DNA of 64,000 nt, from assembly GCA_031274995.1 (NCBI GenBank), contig JAISPJ010000015.1, positions 1 through 64,000 of the forward strand, given 5' to 3'. The DNA comes from Azoarcus sp. (GTDB lineage Bacteria; Pseudomonadota; Gammaproteobacteria; Burkholderiales; Rhodocyclaceae). Positions 33,870 through 43,942 of this stretch are shown here, one piece after another. The notes below the pieces were generated by a model, which was not told where the DNA came from, ran no database searches, and was given only the letters and a program-made list of their open reading frames with translations. Position 1 is the stretch's first letter, and each line of letters begins with the position of its first letter. Position numbers and translations under genes: made by a program.

Positions 33870-34646
33870 ATGGCGACGGGGGGTGCGCTCTCGGGGCGGA
33901 CGATTGCCGTCACTCGCCCGGCGGATCAGGCCGAAGCCTTGTGCCGTGCCATTGAAGAAGCGGGCGGCAGGGCGTTTCGCTTTCCGCTGCTGGAAATCGT
34001 TCCCGTCACTGACCCCGCCGTTTTCGCCCCTGTCGCGGCGCGGCTCGATACTTTCGATCTCGCGTTTTTTGTCAGTCCCAACGCGGTCGAACATGGTCTG
34101 GCCGGCTTGCGGCAAGTCCGGCCATGGCCACCGGGCCTGCATGTGGCGGCGGTGGGGCAGGGCAGCGCCCGCGCGCTCAATGCGCACGGTTTTGCCGATG
34201 TGATTGTTCCGGCGGTGGGTTTCGACAGCGAAGCGGTGCTGGCATTGCCGGCGTTTTCGGCTGAGGCCGTGCGTGGCTGCGCGGTGCTGGTCGTGCGGGG
34301 AAACGCTGGCCGTGAACTGCTCGGCAGGACGCTCGCGGCGCGCGGTGCGCACGTCGAATTCCTGTCTTGTTACCACAGGCGTTGCCCGGCAGCCGACCCC
34401 GCGCCGTTGCTGGAATTGGCCGCTTGCGGCAGTCTCGATGCCCTGTCGGTCACAACTGCCGAAGGGGTCGATCATCTGGCCCGGATCGTCGGCGATGCCG
34501 GGCTTGCCTGTCTGTCGGGCGTGCCGGTTTTTGTTTCGCATCCGCGCATTGCCGCACGTTGTCACTTGCATGGCCTGGAGCAGACTATTGCTTCTGGAGC
34601 CGGAGATGACGCGTTGTTACGCGCATTTATTGCATTCTTTAGTTAA
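33870..34646 (+). CDS. hemD: Uroporphyrinogen-III synthase
   Basis: HemD closes and inverts ring D of hydroxymethylbilane. The 258-residue product has the expected weakly conserved two-domain pattern, with LSGRTIAVTRPADQAEALCRAIEEAGG at the N-terminus, FFVSPNAVEHGL and TTAEGVDHL. It starts five bases after hemC. The family is divergent, and position supports the call strongly. Confidence 0.9.
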   Translation: MATGGALSGRTIAVTRPADQAEALCRAIEEAGGRAFRFPLLEIVPVTDPAVFAPVAARLDTFDLAFFVSPNAVEHGLAGLRQVRPWPPGLHVAAVGQGSARALNAHGFADVIVPAVGFDSEAVLALPAFSAEAVRGCAVLVVRGNAGRELLGRTLAARGAHVEFLSCYHRRCPAADPAPLLELAACGSLDALSVTTAEGVDHLARIVGDAGLACLSGVPVFVSHPRIAARCHLHGLEQTIASGAGDDALLRAFIAFFS

Positions 34647-34657
34647 ACTCTCCCACT

Positions 34658-35917
34658 ATGAATTCACCTGCATCCTCAAACGACGATAGCTTGCCCGAAT
34701 CCGGCGACACGTTCGAACAGGTTCCTCATGAGCCGTCTTCCGTGCCACCGGCGGGTGAATCCGCAGTTTCTGCGCCTGCGCCGTCCGGTGTGCCGCCGAC
34801 GCCCGCTTGCGTTGCGACGAGACAAAAGGAAAGCCGTAACGCGGCGGGCTGGGCGTTGCTTCTCGCGCTGGCCTCGATTGGCATTGCCGGGTTTTCTTTG
34901 TGGCAGGCATACGATTGGCGCATCCAGAATGCGGATTTGCGCGAAGAAATCGCAAAACGCCTGCAAGAGAACGATAACGCCTTCATCGAATCGCGCGCGC
35001 TCGCTCAACGGGAACATGAGAGCCTGAACACTATCCTGGGCAAAGTCGGTGCTCTTGAAGGCCAGCTCAGCAAGAGCGAGGGCCATGCCAAGGCGCTGGA
35101 GACGCTCTACGAACAATTCTCCCGTTCGCAGGAAGACCGCATCGTCGCCGAGGTTCGGCAGGCGGTGGAGTTTGCCGATCAGCAATTGCAGTATGCAGGC
35201 AATACCGAAACGGCGTTGATCGCGCTCCGGGGGGCGCAAGCCCGTCTGGAACAAAATGATCACGGCCAGTTCGCCGTCCTGCGGCAGGCGCTCAGGACGG
35301 ACATCGAAAAGTTGAGCCAGCAGGGTACGCCCGATATACCGGGTACGGCGCTACGCCTCGAACGTGTGCTCGAAAAGATTGATACGCTTCCGTTGGCCTA
35401 TTCCAGCAAAATTTCCGACGAAAAATCGGTCGACGAGCCCAGGGAAAATGAAGAAGGGGTTGCCCATTTCGTTCTCCGTCTGGCTGGAGATATCTGGACG
35501 GAATTGCGTTCCCTGGTGAAATTTGAACGGCTCGATACAGAGGCGGAACCCGTGCTGCTTGCGCCGGATCAAAGCGCCTTCCTGCGCGAAAACGTGAAAA
35601 TACGCCTGCTTACCGCGCGTCTTGCCATGCTCGCCCGGGATGGGCATGGCTATGCCGCCGATCTCAAACAGGCGCGCGGTTGGATTGATCGCTTTTTCGA
35701 CATGCGTAACGAGGATGTGGAGGCAGTAGTTGAGGAGTTACGCAAGCTTGAAACCATACCGGTTGGGTTTATACGCCATGAATTGATTGAGAGCGCCTCC
35801 GCTGTGCGCCGCTTCCAGACGCGCGGCGGCCCTCCTTCGCCGGCGCCCTCGCCGCCGCAAAACGAAGAGTCCAGTCAGGTGGCCGGGGAGTCTCCGACCC
35901 CGCCGGTACAGCCCTGA
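34658..35917 (+). CDS. hemX: HemX, membrane-anchored putative uroporphyrinogen-III C-methyltransferase-like protein
   Basis: The 419-residue protein has a Pro/Ser-rich cytoplasmic N-terminus, one membrane helix at about residues 62-80 (WALLLALASIGIAGFSLWQAY), a long coiled-coil region (about 85-180) and a C-terminal domain. The C-terminus is disordered and Pro-rich. HemX lies between hemD and hemY in many beta- and gammaproteobacteria; its biochemical role is not settled. Confidence 0.88.
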   Translation: MNSPASSNDDSLPESGDTFEQVPHEPSSVPPAGESAVSAPAPSGVPPTPACVATRQKESRNAAGWALLLALASIGIAGFSLWQAYDWRIQNADLREEIAKRLQENDNAFIESRALAQREHESLNTILGKVGALEGQLSKSEGHAKALETLYEQFSRSQEDRIVAEVRQAVEFADQQLQYAGNTETALIALRGAQARLEQNDHGQFAVLRQALRTDIEKLSQQGTPDIPGTALRLERVLEKIDTLPLAYSSKISDEKSVDEPRENEEGVAHFVLRLAGDIWTELRSLVKFERLDTEAEPVLLAPDQSAFLRENVKIRLLTARLAMLARDGHGYAADLKQARGWIDRFFDMRNEDVEAVVEELRKLETIPVGFIRHELIESASAVRRFQTRGGPPSPAPSPPQNEESSQVAGESPTPPVQP

Positions 35918-35927
35918 GGGGATGGCG

Positions 35928-37109
35928 ATGCGAGTTCTGATCTGGATCATCGCTATTTTTGCCCTGGCTGTGGGGCTGTCCATACTCGTCAGCCAGGACT
36001 GGGGCTACGTGCAGTTAGTGGTCCCGCAGTGGTGGCGTGTGCAAATGTCGACCAAGCTCTTCGTGGTGGCGCTGTTGGTGGCCTTCATTGCGGCTTGTTT
36101 GCTCATCCGGCTGCTGCGCGGTGCCCTGGCGTTTCCCGAGATCGTCGGTCAATGGCGTGAACGTCGTCGGCGGCTGCGTGCGGATCGTTCCCTGCGTGAA
36201 GCCGTAGTGGCTCTCCATGAGGGGCGCTACGCCAAGGCATTGAAATTTGCGAAAAAGTCCTATGAGGCGGACGGTCAGCCGGCGGCGGTTCTCTTGGCCG
36301 CGCGGTCCGCCCATGCGTTACGCGATGATGCCCGCTACCGCGAATGGATCGAACGGCTGGATGGCAAAGAGGTTCAACTGGCACGGTTGATGACCGAAGC
36401 CGAGTTTGCTGTCATTTCGTGTGATTACGAAAAAGCCGCTGAAAAACTCGGCATGTTGCAGTCGGATGGCAGCCGCCATATCGCGGCGCTACGTTTGTCG
36501 TTGCGAGTGTCAATGGCCTTGCAGCGATGGGATGAATCCCTTCGTCTGATTCGTTCGTTGCGCAAGCACAAGGCGCTGACCGAAGAGGAGGCGCGGCCTC
36601 TGCTGTGCCGCGTCCATATCGAACGCCTGCGTACGTGCGCCGATGAGAACAATGCCGGTGACAGCGATGCGCTGGCTGAGATGTGGAAAACCATTCCTGC
36701 CAAGGAACGTGAAGACCGTTGTCTGGTGCTGGAAGCCGTGCCGTTTTTCGCGCGCACGGGCAAGGGGTGCACCGTGCGCCGTACCATTGAGCGTCTGCTC
36801 GATGCCGAATGGGATTCTGCGCTTGCCCGCCTCTATGGTTTTTGCGGTGATGTCGGCGCATGTTTGAGCAGGGGCGAAAACTGGTTGCTCGACCACAGGG
36901 AAGACCCCGGGTTGCTCTTCTCGCTCGGGCGTCTGTGCGCGGAATTGCAGTTGTGGGGCAAGGCAGTGGAATACTACGAACTTTCACTAAGATGGCAACC
37001 GGAGCTTGAAACCCATCTGGCACTGGCCAACCTGTTCAAACACCTTGGGAGGCACGAGGAAGAACAGAAACACTACCGCGCGGCTGCGGAGATGGTTGCT
37101 GCCGGGTAA
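35928..37109 (+). CDS. hemY: HemY, membrane protein with TPR repeats
   Basis: The 393-residue product has two N-terminal membrane helices (about 2-20 and 40-62) and then TPR-like helical repeats, as in HemY_N family proteins of gamma- and betaproteobacteria. It is not the unrelated protoporphyrinogen oxidase of the same name. TGAGGGG favours ATG 35928 over 35922. Its 3' end overlaps the convergent folA by 37 bases. Confidence 0.88.
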   Translation: MRVLIWIIAIFALAVGLSILVSQDWGYVQLVVPQWWRVQMSTKLFVVALLVAFIAACLLIRLLRGALAFPEIVGQWRERRRRLRADRSLREAVVALHEGRYAKALKFAKKSYEADGQPAAVLLAARSAHALRDDARYREWIERLDGKEVQLARLMTEAEFAVISCDYEKAAEKLGMLQSDGSRHIAALRLSLRVSMALQRWDESLRLIRSLRKHKALTEEEARPLLCRVHIERLRTCADENNAGDSDALAEMWKTIPAKEREDRCLVLEAVPFFARTGKGCTVRRTIERLLDAEWDSALARLYGFCGDVGACLSRGENWLLDHREDPGLLFSLGRLCAELQLWGKAVEYYELSLRWQPELETHLALANLFKHLGRHEEEQKHYRAAAEMVAAG

Positions 37110-37615
37110 TGGGGCGTGCGGCGGTACTCCACAAAATCAACCGCATACTCGTTATCCGCATCGGCAGGGTGAGCCGTGCGGGAGACTTCCCTGAAGCGCG
37201 CGCGGTCAAAATCCGGGAAGCGGGCGTCGCCCGCGACATCGGCGGCGACTTCGGACAAGAGCAGAATGTCTGCTTTCTGCAACAGGACGCGGTAAATTTC
37301 GGCCCCGCCAATCACGAACACGCGCCCGGCCTCCTTGAGAGCGTCCAGCGCCTCGTCTACTGAAGCAAAAACTTCAGCTCCTTGTACCCTGTAGTCGGGT
37401 TGCCGCGTCAGCACGAGATTGCGGCGGCCGGGCAGGGGTTTTGCAAGCGATTCCCAGGTTTTGCGCCCCATCAGCACCGGATGTCCCATCGTCACTGCGC
37501 GAAAGTGGGCAAGATCAGCCTTCAGCCGCCAGGGCAGGGCGTTGTCGCGCCCAATGATTCCGTTTCGGGCGACTGCGGCGATGAGGATGATTTCAGAGCG
37601 GTGAGGGGCGTTCAT
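37073..37615 (-). CDS. folA: Dihydrofolate reductase
   Basis: FolA reduces dihydrofolate with NADPH. The 180-residue product shows [48 protein letters not shown] and the [10 protein letters not shown] loop, all standard. The last ~10 residues exceed the usual length and overlap hemY. The start overlaps the thyA stop by four bases (ATGA), so the two genes form an operon. Confidence 0.95.
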   Translation of the reverse strand: MNAPHRSEIILIAAVARNGIIGRDNALPWRLKADLAHFRAVTMGHPVLMGRKTWESLAKPLPGRRNLVLTRQPDYRVQGAEVFASVDEALDALKEAGRVFVIGGAEIYRVLLQKADILLLSEVAADVAGDARFPDFDRARFREVSRTAHPADADNEYAVDFVEYRRTPHYPAATISAAAR

Positions 37616-38406
37616 ACGGCAACCGATGCCTTGATGTGAGGATGCGGGTCGTAACCGATCAAAGAGAAATCTTCAAAGCGGAAGGCAAAAATATCATCAA
37701 TCGCCGGGTTGAGTTGCATGACAGGAGGCACACGTAGCTCACGTGAGAGTTGTTCGCGAGCTTGGCCGAGATGGTTGAAGTACAGATGGCAATCGCCGCC
37801 CGTCCAGATGAAATCGCCCGGCTGGTAACCGCACACCTGTGCCAGCATCAGCGTGAGCAAGGCGTATGAGGCGATGTTGAACGGCACGCCGAGAAAAATA
37901 TCGGCGCTGCGTTGATAGAGTTGGCAGGACAGCTTCTTGTTTGCCACGTAGAACTGGAACAGCGCGTGGCAGGGCGGCAGCGCCATGCGGTCGATTTCGC
38001 CCGGATTCCAGGCCGTGACGAGGTGGCGGCGGGAGTCGGGATGGTTTTTCAGATTGTCGGCGAGCGTGGCAATCTGGTCGACAATGCGTCCGTCGGCTGT
38101 CTCCCAGCGCCGCCACTGCTTGCCATAGACAGGGCCTAACTCACCGGTTTCATCTGCCCATTCATCCCATATCGAAACCCCGTTATCTTTGAGGTAACGG
38201 GTGTTTGTATCGCCTTGCAAAAACCACAGCAATTCATGGATGATTGAGCGTGTGTGCAGCTTCTTGGTGGTCAGCAACGGGAATCCGTCCTGGAGCGGGA
38301 AGCGCATCTGCCAGCCAAAGACAGAGAGCGTACCTGTTCCGGTACGGTCGGTTTTTTCGTCGCCGTGTTCCAGGACATGGCGCATTAGATCTAAGTACGG
38401 TTTCAC
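37612..38406 (-). CDS. thyA: Thymidylate synthase
   Basis: ThyA makes dTMP from dUMP with methylene-tetrahydrofolate. The 264-residue length equals E. coli ThyA. The catalytic C146 is in [12 protein letters not shown], with [10 protein letters not shown] and the dUMP-binding [20 protein letters not shown]. It is paired with folA, which recycles the dihydrofolate produced. Confidence 0.97.
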   Translation of the reverse strand: MKPYLDLMRHVLEHGDEKTDRTGTGTLSVFGWQMRFPLQDGFPLLTTKKLHTRSIIHELLWFLQGDTNTRYLKDNGVSIWDEWADETGELGPVYGKQWRRWETADGRIVDQIATLADNLKNHPDSRRHLVTAWNPGEIDRMALPPCHALFQFYVANKKLSCQLYQRSADIFLGVPFNIASYALLTLMLAQVCGYQPGDFIWTGGDCHLYFNHLGQAREQLSRELRVPPVMQLNPAIDDIFAFRFEDFSLIGYDPHPHIKASVAV

Positions 38407-38483
38407 GGTGGTTTCTGGTCAGGTAAGATTCTGTGGAGAGAAGCAAATTTTATCGTGTGCGGCAAGAAAAGGCGGAATACAAC

Positions 38484-39857
38484 ATGAACACCCATTCCAA
38501 TCAAGGTTCTGATATTTTCACCGTGAAAAATGATAATGGTATTGACCGTGTAGCCGGAGTCGTTTCTACTGCGAAGACGTATATTGCGGCCCTGCACACC
38601 GGGGATCCCATGCTTTCCCTGGGGGAGCGCGCGTCGCGCGCCCTGGAAAAGTTTCTCAATACGCTTGAAACTCTCTGCCCTGAGCAGGAGACCGGCCCGG
38701 ACCGGTTTCGCTGGACGGTGGCGGTAAGCCAATCCATGCGCGACTTTCTTGAAGCCCTGCGTGCCGCCGACCAGGCCGAGCCGAACAGTATCCCTGCTTG
38801 CGTGCTGGCTCGGGCCGGAGCCGAGACGATCCGATGGGATATCGTCAACCGCCACGCCCCCGATATCAGGCTATGGAGTTGGCTCGGGGACTTGTTTGTC
38901 TCGGATTATGGCGAGGAAGCGCAACAGGTGCGGGGAGCGAGCGAAGCGATTGCCCGCGAGTATCTGCGGGCAATCGCTTATCACGCGGCGGCGCTGGACC
39001 AGCAGCCCCTGAAAGCGGGGTTTGTCATTGCCCGTCTGATAGCGATGCTGCTTCCGGGTTTACTCATGGTGCGCGAACATGTGGCAGGCGCACTTTACGG
39101 GATTGATGTGGCGCAACGAGGAATCCCCGTGCGTCTGGCCAAATCGGCATCCTTCGCGGGCTGGCGGTTTGTGCCTGTAGAAGCAGCGGACAGGCTGTCC
39201 AGTATTTACGGCGATCTTGTCCTTGGCCAAGTCCCCGAAGGGTTTGAGCATGTGGGCGTAAAGGAACTACGCGCTGCCACAGTGCATCTGCGTCGGCAGT
39301 GGTCATTCAATCCGCCGATGCGGCGTCACAGGCGTTACGCCCTCAACGCGCGCCTGTGCGTGGTGCGCGGTTACGATCATGCCATGAATCTTTTGAACGA
39401 TGACGCGACGGAAGCCGTTGCCATGGGAATGGGGACCGCGAACTACACCGATCAGAGCAATCGCTTCTTGCCAGCGATAACTAATCGCAATATCAAGATC
39501 AGTGTACCTGTCGTAGGCGATCTGGTCGCTTTTTGCCCTGAGGAAGGAACCCGGTGGCACATCGGAGTCGTGCGCCGCCTGTGCACATCGAAGTCGCATA
39601 TCGAGATAGGGATCGTCACCTTGTCGGACAGTCCCGAACTCGTGCGCGTGGACGATGGCCACCAACCGCGCAAATTGTGTGTTTGCGATCCGGTGAGCCG
39701 TGGAGGGGCAACGCGCCTGATTGCCTCTGTGGGGACATTGGGGAATGATGGCCCCATCTTCGTCATGAAAAAAAACGCGGTTGTTCACAAACTGCGCCCA
39801 TTGAGCGATGCGCTCAGGGGCAAGAATTTCGACCTGCGCGTCTACCAAGTAACGTAA
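38484..39857 (+). CDS. Uncharacterised protein with possible C-terminal PilZ-like domain
   Basis: The product has 457 residues from ATG 38484; an upstream in-frame ATG at 38433 would add 17. The N-terminal two thirds are helical and not recognised. From about residue 275, [18 protein letters not shown] gives an RxxxR-like pattern, followed by a beta-rich region ([28 protein letters not shown]) that resembles c-di-GMP binding PilZ-like proteins. No other conserved motif is seen. It lies between the divergent thyA and nadC. The PilZ call is tentative. Confidence 0.6.
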   Translation: MNTHSNQGSDIFTVKNDNGIDRVAGVVSTAKTYIAALHTGDPMLSLGERASRALEKFLNTLETLCPEQETGPDRFRWTVAVSQSMRDFLEALRAADQAEPNSIPACVLARAGAETIRWDIVNRHAPDIRLWSWLGDLFVSDYGEEAQQVRGASEAIAREYLRAIAYHAAALDQQPLKAGFVIARLIAMLLPGLLMVREHVAGALYGIDVAQRGIPVRLAKSASFAGWRFVPVEAADRLSSIYGDLVLGQVPEGFEHVGVKELRAATVHLRRQWSFNPPMRRHRRYALNARLCVVRGYDHAMNLLNDDATEAVAMGMGTANYTDQSNRFLPAITNRNIKISVPVVGDLVAFCPEEGTRWHIGVVRRLCTSKSHIEIGIVTLSDSPELVRVDDGHQPRKLCVCDPVSRGGATRLIASVGTLGNDGPIFVMKKNAVVHKLRPLSDALRGKNFDLRVYQVT

Positions 39858-39888
39858 TCTGGCAGGTAACGTGATTTGGGGCGCCTCC

Positions 39889-40737
39889 ATGCTCGATGAC
39901 CGGCTCAGGATCGAAATCGGGCGTAATGTCGCCGCCGCGCTTGCCGAGGATGTCGGCAGTGGCGACCTGACCGCCCTTCTTGTTTCTTCCCGCGCGCAGG
40001 CCCGCGCCACGGTCATGACGCGCGAAGCGGCCATTGTGTGCGGTACGGCTTGGTTTGATGCTGTTTTTGCCGCGATCTCACCGGCGGCGACGGTGCACTG
40101 GCGTGTGCAGGAAGGCGATTTCGTCTCGCCCGGCCAAGCGTTGTGCAACGTGTTTGCTCCGGCGCGCGCCGTGCTCACCGCCGAGCGCACCGCGCTCAAT
40201 TTTCTGCAATTGCTCTCGGCTGTCGCCACCGTTACCCGGCGATACGTGGATGCGGTTGCCGGCACGAAAGCCCGGATCGTCGATACGCGCAAAACCCTTC
40301 CGGGCCTGCGTCTGGCGCAGAAATACGCCGTCGTGGTCGGGGGCGGGCTCAATCACCGCACAGGTCTCTACGACGGCATCCTGATAAAGGAAAACCATAT
40401 TGTCGCTGCGGGTGGAATACGCAGGGCGGTCAAAGCCGCGCAGACAATCGCGCGGCCAGGGGTTTTCATCGAAGTCGAGGTCGAGGACCTCGACGAATTG
40501 CGGGCGGCGCTTGAAGCGGGTGCCGAAATGATCCTGCTCGACAACATGAGCCTGGACAAGATGGCCGAAGCCGTGCAGATCACCGCCGGACGTGCCGTGC
40601 TCGAAGCCTCGGGCGGGGTCGATTTCGAGAGTGTGCGCGCTATTGCTGCCACGGGCGTCGACCGTATTTCCGTCGGTAATCTGACCAAGAACGTGAAAGC
40701 GATCGATCTGTCCATGCGGTTCATGAACGGGGGTTGA
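39889..40737 (+). CDS. nadC: Nicotinate-nucleotide pyrophosphorylase (quinolinate PRTase)
   Basis: NadC makes nicotinate mononucleotide from quinolinate and PRPP in NAD synthesis. The 282-residue product shows [60 protein letters not shown] and EASGGV, all family hallmarks. GTG 39871 is an alternative start. Its end overlaps the convergent gene at 40721 by 17 bases. Confidence 0.95.
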   Translation: MLDDRLRIEIGRNVAAALAEDVGSGDLTALLVSSRAQARATVMTREAAIVCGTAWFDAVFAAISPAATVHWRVQEGDFVSPGQALCNVFAPARAVLTAERTALNFLQLLSAVATVTRRYVDAVAGTKARIVDTRKTLPGLRLAQKYAVVVGGGLNHRTGLYDGILIKENHIVAAGGIRRAVKAAQTIARPGVFIEVEVEDLDELRAALEAGAEMILLDNMSLDKMAEAVQITAGRAVLEASGGVDFESVRAIAATGVDRISVGNLTKNVKAIDLSMRFMNGG

Positions 40738-41809
40738 TGGGCGCGTCCTTAGGCTTCACGGTCGGCGATGACTCGATACGCTCAGGGGAACTTTTGCCTC
40801 CATGAACGCTGGTTTCGTTCGTTCCGCCATGAATGGCGGGGATTGCGTTCGACACATCTTCGATCTTTCCGGAGATATGTTCCGAGATGCGCGGCAGAAG
40901 GGTCGCGCGCAAATGCGCAATGGCCTCGGTACGCAGACGCTCGTTGAGCCTGGAGATTTCACGCACGACCAGTGCGGGAAGTTCTTCGCGTAACCAGGCT
41001 TCGACTTCTCCGATAATGAGCGTATCGAGCAACTTCAATTCTTCGGTAATAGCCAGCATATGCGCAATCGGGGTGCCCGAGGGGGGCGGGGACTGATCCG
41101 CCACAGGCGGATCAGGTATTACGGGCGGGCGGGCTGCCTCTGTGGTTTGTGGTTTGGGAGCGGGTTTTGCCGCAGGCGCGTTGGGTGACGCGGATTGAAA
41201 CCACGCGGTCGGGTGTTGCAATTGTGGCAGCAATTGCGTTGGAGGCATACGTGTTGCCGGCGTGGCTTGTGGCGAAGGCTTGGGCGCAGCAGTTGCAGTG
41301 GTTGCGGGTTGGACGGGCGGCATGGCTGGGCGCTGCGCCGCTGGTATGCCGGCTTGTGCCTTGGGGGGCTGTGCGTCCTGGGAAGGCTTGGCAACTGCGG
41401 GTGTTGCGACTGTGCCTTGAGCGTGCGGTGTGGCTGGGCGCGGAGAAGGGGTTGCTCCGACCTGCGGTTTGGGAGGCTGCGCGGCAGATGCAGGCGCGGG
41501 GGGGGCGGCGGCGTTCCGGGGCGGTGGCACGGGCTGGCGTAGCGCGGGCGTGGGCGGTTTGGCGGGCTGCGTGGCCGCAGGAGGCACAGGTGTGCCGGGC
41601 TTGGGTTGTGCCGGTGCGGATGGCGTGGCGGCCTCGCCGAGATCGAAAATGACTTCTGTGAGGACGGGCAGATCATCCCCCGTGCCGTCATTGCCGGGGT
41701 CTTCTCCGTGCTGACGCAACAGGGCATTGGCTTCGTTTATCAGGGTGCTGGCAATGTCCAGCTCGGCGGCGCCAATGGGAGGGGGCTGGCGGGAAGAGGA
41801 GGAAGTCAT
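40721..41809 (-). CDS. Pro/Ala-rich protein of unknown function next to holC
   Basis: This 362-residue protein has a short conserved-looking N-terminus ([14 protein letters not shown], as in DUF2486-type proteins of betaproteobacteria), then about 190 residues of Pro/Ala-rich disordered sequence. A helical C-terminus (about 250-330, [35 protein letters not shown]) may form a coiled coil. It overlaps holC by four bases, so it is probably co-transcribed with pepA and holC. No function can be stated. Confidence 0.7.
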   Translation of the reverse strand: MTSSSSRQPPPIGAAELDIASTLINEANALLRQHGEDPGNDGTGDDLPVLTEVIFDLGEAATPSAPAQPKPGTPVPPAATQPAKPPTPALRQPVPPPRNAAAPPAPASAAQPPKPQVGATPSPRPATPHAQGTVATPAVAKPSQDAQPPKAQAGIPAAQRPAMPPVQPATTATAAPKPSPQATPATRMPPTQLLPQLQHPTAWFQSASPNAPAAKPAPKPQTTEAARPPVIPDPPVADQSPPPSGTPIAHMLAITEELKLLDTLIIGEVEAWLREELPALVVREISRLNERLRTEAIAHLRATLLPRISEHISGKIEDVSNAIPAIHGGTNETSVHGGKSSPERIESSPTVKPKDAPINPRS

Positions 41810-42240
41810 AGCGCCATCCTGCGTTCGGCATCGAACGCTTTGAGCGGAAATTGCTGCTGTTTGTAATGCATCCAGCGCGTGCGCGCGGGTGCCCGTTCGG
41901 CTTCGCCGGGGCCGACGACTTCGATCAGCATGCGAAAGTGCTCGTATGCGGCGGGCAGTTCGGGGGCGAGGTTGAAAAGCAAATCAGTGTGCGGCCACTC
42001 TGTCTCACCGGCGAGGCCGATGATGATCGGCGTTTCTGCTGCCAGCGGCGAACCGCTCATGACATGCGGAACGAAGCCTCCTGGATTGGCAGTCCATAGC
42101 CGATGGTCGATTTGTTGCGCCAAGGCCGTGTCCGGGCTGAGGATGACGGCTTTGCGCCCGCCGCGATGAGCGTTGCCGACCAGCTCGCAAACCAGGCCAA
42201 GCGGGTCTTTGGCATTGTGATAGAAATGAACGCTCGTCAT
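41806..42240 (-). CDS. holC: DNA polymerase III chi subunit
   Basis: HolC (chi) links the clamp loader to SSB in replication. The 144-residue product starts MTSVHFYHNAKDPLGLVCELVGNAHRGGRKAVILSPD and contains the Rossmann-like pattern FVPHVMSGSPLAAETPIIIG. Its place directly downstream of pepA is the usual context in beta- and gammaproteobacteria. Confidence 0.92.
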   Translation of the reverse strand: MTSVHFYHNAKDPLGLVCELVGNAHRGGRKAVILSPDTALAQQIDHRLWTANPGGFVPHVMSGSPLAAETPIIIGLAGETEWPHTDLLFNLAPELPAAYEHFRMLIEVVGPGEAERAPARTRWMHYKQQQFPLKAFDAERRMAL

Positions 42241-42254
42241 GGCGGTCGGATGAC

Positions 42255-43793
42255 TCAGTGTTCGCGCACCTTGGCGCGGCCAATCAGGAATTCAGCAAGC
42301 AGGGGCAACGGACGGCCCGTGGATCCCTTGGCATTGCCGGACAGCCAGGCTGTGCCGGCGATGTCCAGATGCGCCCACTTGTAGGCTCCGGCAAAACGTG
42401 ACAGAAAAGCCGCGCCGGTAATCGCGCCGCCGAAACGGTTCCCGACGTTGGCCATGTCGGCGAAGTTGCTCTTGAGCGATTCTTGGTATTCCTCCCATAG
42501 CGGCAGCCGCCATACGCGGTCGCCCGAATTCAGACCGCTTTGCGTCAGTTCATCGGCAAGCGCGTCATCGGTGGAAAGCAGTCCGCTGGGGATTTTGCCC
42601 AGCGCGATGACGCAGGCCCCGGTCAGGGTGGCAATGTCGATGACGCAATCGGGTTTGAAGCGTTCGGCGTAGGTGAGGGCATCGCAGAGGATCAGGCGGC
42701 CTTCCGCGTCGGTGTTGAGAATTTCGATAGTTTGGCCGGACATCGAGCGCACAACGTCACCGGGGCGGGAGGCGTTGCCGCCAGGCATGTTTTCGGCAGC
42801 CGGGATGAGACCGATCACCTCGACGGGCAGCCCCATGAGGGCAATGGCCTTGAAAACGCCGATGACGCTGGCCGCGCCGCTCATGTCGTATTTCATCTCG
42901 TCCATTTCCGCGCCGGGTTTGAGCGAGATGCCGCCAGAATCGAAAGTGATGCCTTTTCCGACCAGCACGATGGGGCGTGGGCGCGAGCTGGCGTTCTTGC
43001 CGCCTTTTCCCTGGCCGCCACGGTAGTGCATGACGATGAATCGCGGCTCCTGGCATGAGCCGCGCGCGACTGAAAGCAGCGCGCCCATGCCGAGTTTTTC
43101 CATGTCGGCACGTTTGAGGACATCGACTTCAAATTTGAACTGTTTGCCCAAGGCGAGCGCGGTTTCGGCCAGCCGGACAGGTGTGCAGGCATTGGCTCCT
43201 GAATTGCCCAGGTCTTTTGCCAGCGCCATGCCTTCGGCGATGGCCTGGCCGTGGCGGATGGCTTCTTTTTGCGGCTGATCGGATTCGGATGAAAGAACGA
43301 ACGCGACTTTGCGCGCGCCTCGTTTTGTGCTCCCGTTTTCTTTTTTGGCGCACGGTGCGTCGAACTTGTAGGTCCCGTCGGCGATGATGCGGCTGGCTTG
43401 CCGCAGCGCCCAGGCAAGGTCGCGTCCCGCCGGCAGGGTGGCTTCTTCAAGCACGACCGCGCCATCCTTGGCCAAGGTGTCATTGATCGCCTTGCCAACG
43501 GCGGTGAGGGCATCCCGCCAGGCTTTGTCGCCGAATGATCTGGATTTTCCAAGGCTCACCAGCAATATCCGCTTGGCCGCAACGCCCGCGAGTCCATGTA
43601 GAAGCAGGGTTGATCCGGCTTTTTCGTCGAGTTCGCCGGAAGAGACAAATCCTGAAAGTCTGCCTTGACAGGCTTCATTTACAGTCTGACCCGCCGGGGG
43701 CAGGGGGGCATCCGCAAAAACGCAAAGAGCCAGAAAGCCCGTTTCCGTTTTCTCGGGGGAAGTAATCTTTATGGTAAATTTCACAGGCTCCAC
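42255..43793 (-). CDS. pepA: Leucyl aminopeptidase (M17)
   Basis: PepA is a hexameric manganese/zinc aminopeptidase and, in some bacteria, a DNA-binding recombination accessory factor. The 512-residue product has the metal and active-site segments GKGITFDSGGISLKPGAEMDEMKYDMSGAA and the family signature NTDAEGRL. The length is normal. It is the first gene of the pepA-holC unit, divergent from lptF across 149 bases. Confidence 0.96.
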   Translation of the reverse strand: MEPVKFTIKITSPEKTETGFLALCVFADAPLPPAGQTVNEACQGRLSGFVSSGELDEKAGSTLLLHGLAGVAAKRILLVSLGKSRSFGDKAWRDALTAVGKAINDTLAKDGAVVLEEATLPAGRDLAWALRQASRIIADGTYKFDAPCAKKENGSTKRGARKVAFVLSSESDQPQKEAIRHGQAIAEGMALAKDLGNSGANACTPVRLAETALALGKQFKFEVDVLKRADMEKLGMGALLSVARGSCQEPRFIVMHYRGGQGKGGKNASSRPRPIVLVGKGITFDSGGISLKPGAEMDEMKYDMSGAASVIGVFKAIALMGLPVEVIGLIPAAENMPGGNASRPGDVVRSMSGQTIEILNTDAEGRLILCDALTYAERFKPDCVIDIATLTGACVIALGKIPSGLLSTDDALADELTQSGLNSGDRVWRLPLWEEYQESLKSNFADMANVGNRFGGAITGAAFLSRFAGAYKWAHLDIAGTAWLSGNAKGSTGRPLPLLAEFLIGRAKVREH

Positions 43794-43942
43794 TCCAACG
43801 AGAACGCGAAGGAATGCCTTTTCATGGTTCTTTTCATGGTAGTGCGCCTACGCCAGCCGACAACAAACGATTATGTCCCGTTTTGGCAGAATCCGTCAAA
43901 GACCTGTTGTTTTTTCCTGAATTTTCATCCGGTTATTGAACA

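Noticed and set aside
41149..41652. 167-residue Trp/Arg-rich plus-strand frame
   Set aside because: It is the complement of the Pro/Ala repeats in the gene at 40721-41809.
40721..41809. TonB-like or cell-wall protein because of the Pro/Ala region
   Set aside because: No membrane helix or TonB C-terminal domain; linkage to holC suggests a cytoplasmic protein of unknown role.
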